This document shows positions 21,167 to 21,624 of a stretch of 21,624 bases of DNA, in pieces. The notes under the pieces are model-generated. The model saw nothing but the letters and a program-made list of their open reading frames with translations, was not told the origin of the DNA and did not search any database. Made by a program: the position numbers and the translations under genes. Source of the DNA: an uncultured Holdemanella sp. (GTDB taxonomy: Bacteria > Bacillota_I > Bacilli_A > Erysipelotrichales > Erysipelotrichaceae); contig CAAEDN010000052.1 of NCBI GenBank assembly GCA_900754615.1, positions 1 to 21,624 on the forward strand, read 5' to 3'. Numbering within the stretch: the first letter of the stretch is position 1; each line of letters starts with the position of its first letter.

Positions 21167-21624
21167 TCAAGCTATCGCTTTTGACTCTCGCCAGCCCTCA
21201 AAGGGCTTTATTTTTTTCTTATTCTTTCTCCTTGCTTTTTCTTGTTTATACGCCTGTTGCTCTGCTTCTGAGAATGGATTTACGTACTCTTTTACACTCA
21301 TTTTATCCATTGCTATATCGTGCATTTCCGGCTCTCAAATATATTTTGCAACTGTCGCATCATTCAATCCTACTGTACTTACATAATATCCTTCACTCCA
21401 AAAATGTCTGTTTCCAAATTTATATTTCAGCTTTGCATGTCTGTCAAACATCATCAATACTGACTTTCCTTTCAGATATCCCATAAACGCAGATACAGAT
21501 AATGATGGAGGTATCATAACCAGCATATGTACATGGTCCCTCATCAAATGTCCTTCTATTATTTCTACATGCTTGTATCTACATAATTCTCTCAATATTT
21601 CACCTAAATCTTTTCGATATTGAT
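21167..21624 (-). pseudogene. tnpA: IS200/IS605 transposase TnpA, partial, with internal stop
   Basis: A single-strand (Y1, HUH) transposase whose start lies beyond the right edge; the frame is open to the last base. The HUH motif is RDHVHMLV, followed by the family segments FMGYLKGKS and GNRHFWSEGYYVSTVG. In NDATVAKYI the tyrosine is by homology the nucleophile. Two residues later a TGA (21337-21335) stands where relatives have Arg or Glu; one base change from CGA would explain it. The same frame then stays open for 55 more codons with the normal tail DKMSVKEYVNPF and a basic end, stopping at 21167. The truncated product would lose the end of the catalytic helix. No tnpB is seen. A GC-rich stretch with AGCCCT..AGGGCT (21193-21207) lies in the tail. 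Confidence 0.8.

Noticed and set aside
21100..21486. A 128-residue plus-strand ORF.
   Set aside because: It is antisense to the tnpA frame, which has clear family motifs; low-complexity Leu/Ser content is typical of a shadow frame.

Overview
The window is AT-rich bacterial chromosome with strong AGGAG-type ribosome binding sites, short intergenic gaps and U-tailed hairpin terminators, as in a low-GC Bacillota. A glycyl radical enzyme with its radical-SAM activase, a pyrophosphate-dependent phosphofructokinase, and no oxygen-requiring enzymes point to a strict or near-strict anaerobe, probably a gut bacterium of the Erysipelotrichia type. The taxon is inference; no rRNA sequence is visible.

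Left part (1-3228): the first 100 bases look like the promoter and leader of an rRNA operon running leftwards off the window (promoter with UP-like A/T tract and a boxA-type antitermination sequence). Divergent from it lies a two-gene polyphosphate operon, exopolyphosphatase ppx then polyphosphate kinase ppk1, one base apart.

Glycyl-radical locus (3225-8587): DeoR-type regulator, glycyl radical enzyme and activase are on the minus strand, and a sodium:amino-acid/neurotransmitter-type symporter is divergent on the plus strand. A near-consensus promoter wrapped in a 9-bp inverted repeat lies just before the enzyme, and a second perfect palindrome lies between regulator and transporter. The enzyme has the Cys-x-Glu active site of diol dehydratase-like members, not the Cys-Cys of pyruvate formate-lyase. 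Its substrate is not known.

Housekeeping part (8547-15288): YfcE-type phosphoesterase, PPi-phosphofructokinase, an EamA transporter/CAT-like acetyltransferase pair, peroxiredoxin Bcp, an m5U RNA methyltransferase with a HAD phosphatase, and a short peptide deformylase. Several terminators overlap coding ends, and the HAD gene appears to have a leaderless mRNA.

Mobile and decaying part (15330-21624): an ISL3-type element with an accompanying zinc-ribbon (DUF6431-like) gene, a frameshifted and internally deleted transposase and a 37-codon downstream ORF; a lipoprotein gene with a 12-bp tandem repeat; a second ISL3 transposase fragment that has cut into the end of a hybrid histidine kinase; that kinase itself split from its TPR sensor half by a +1 shift; and, at the right edge, an IS200/IS605 tnpA with a stop codon just after its probable catalytic tyrosine. 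No CRISPR array, tRNA or complete rRNA gene was seen.
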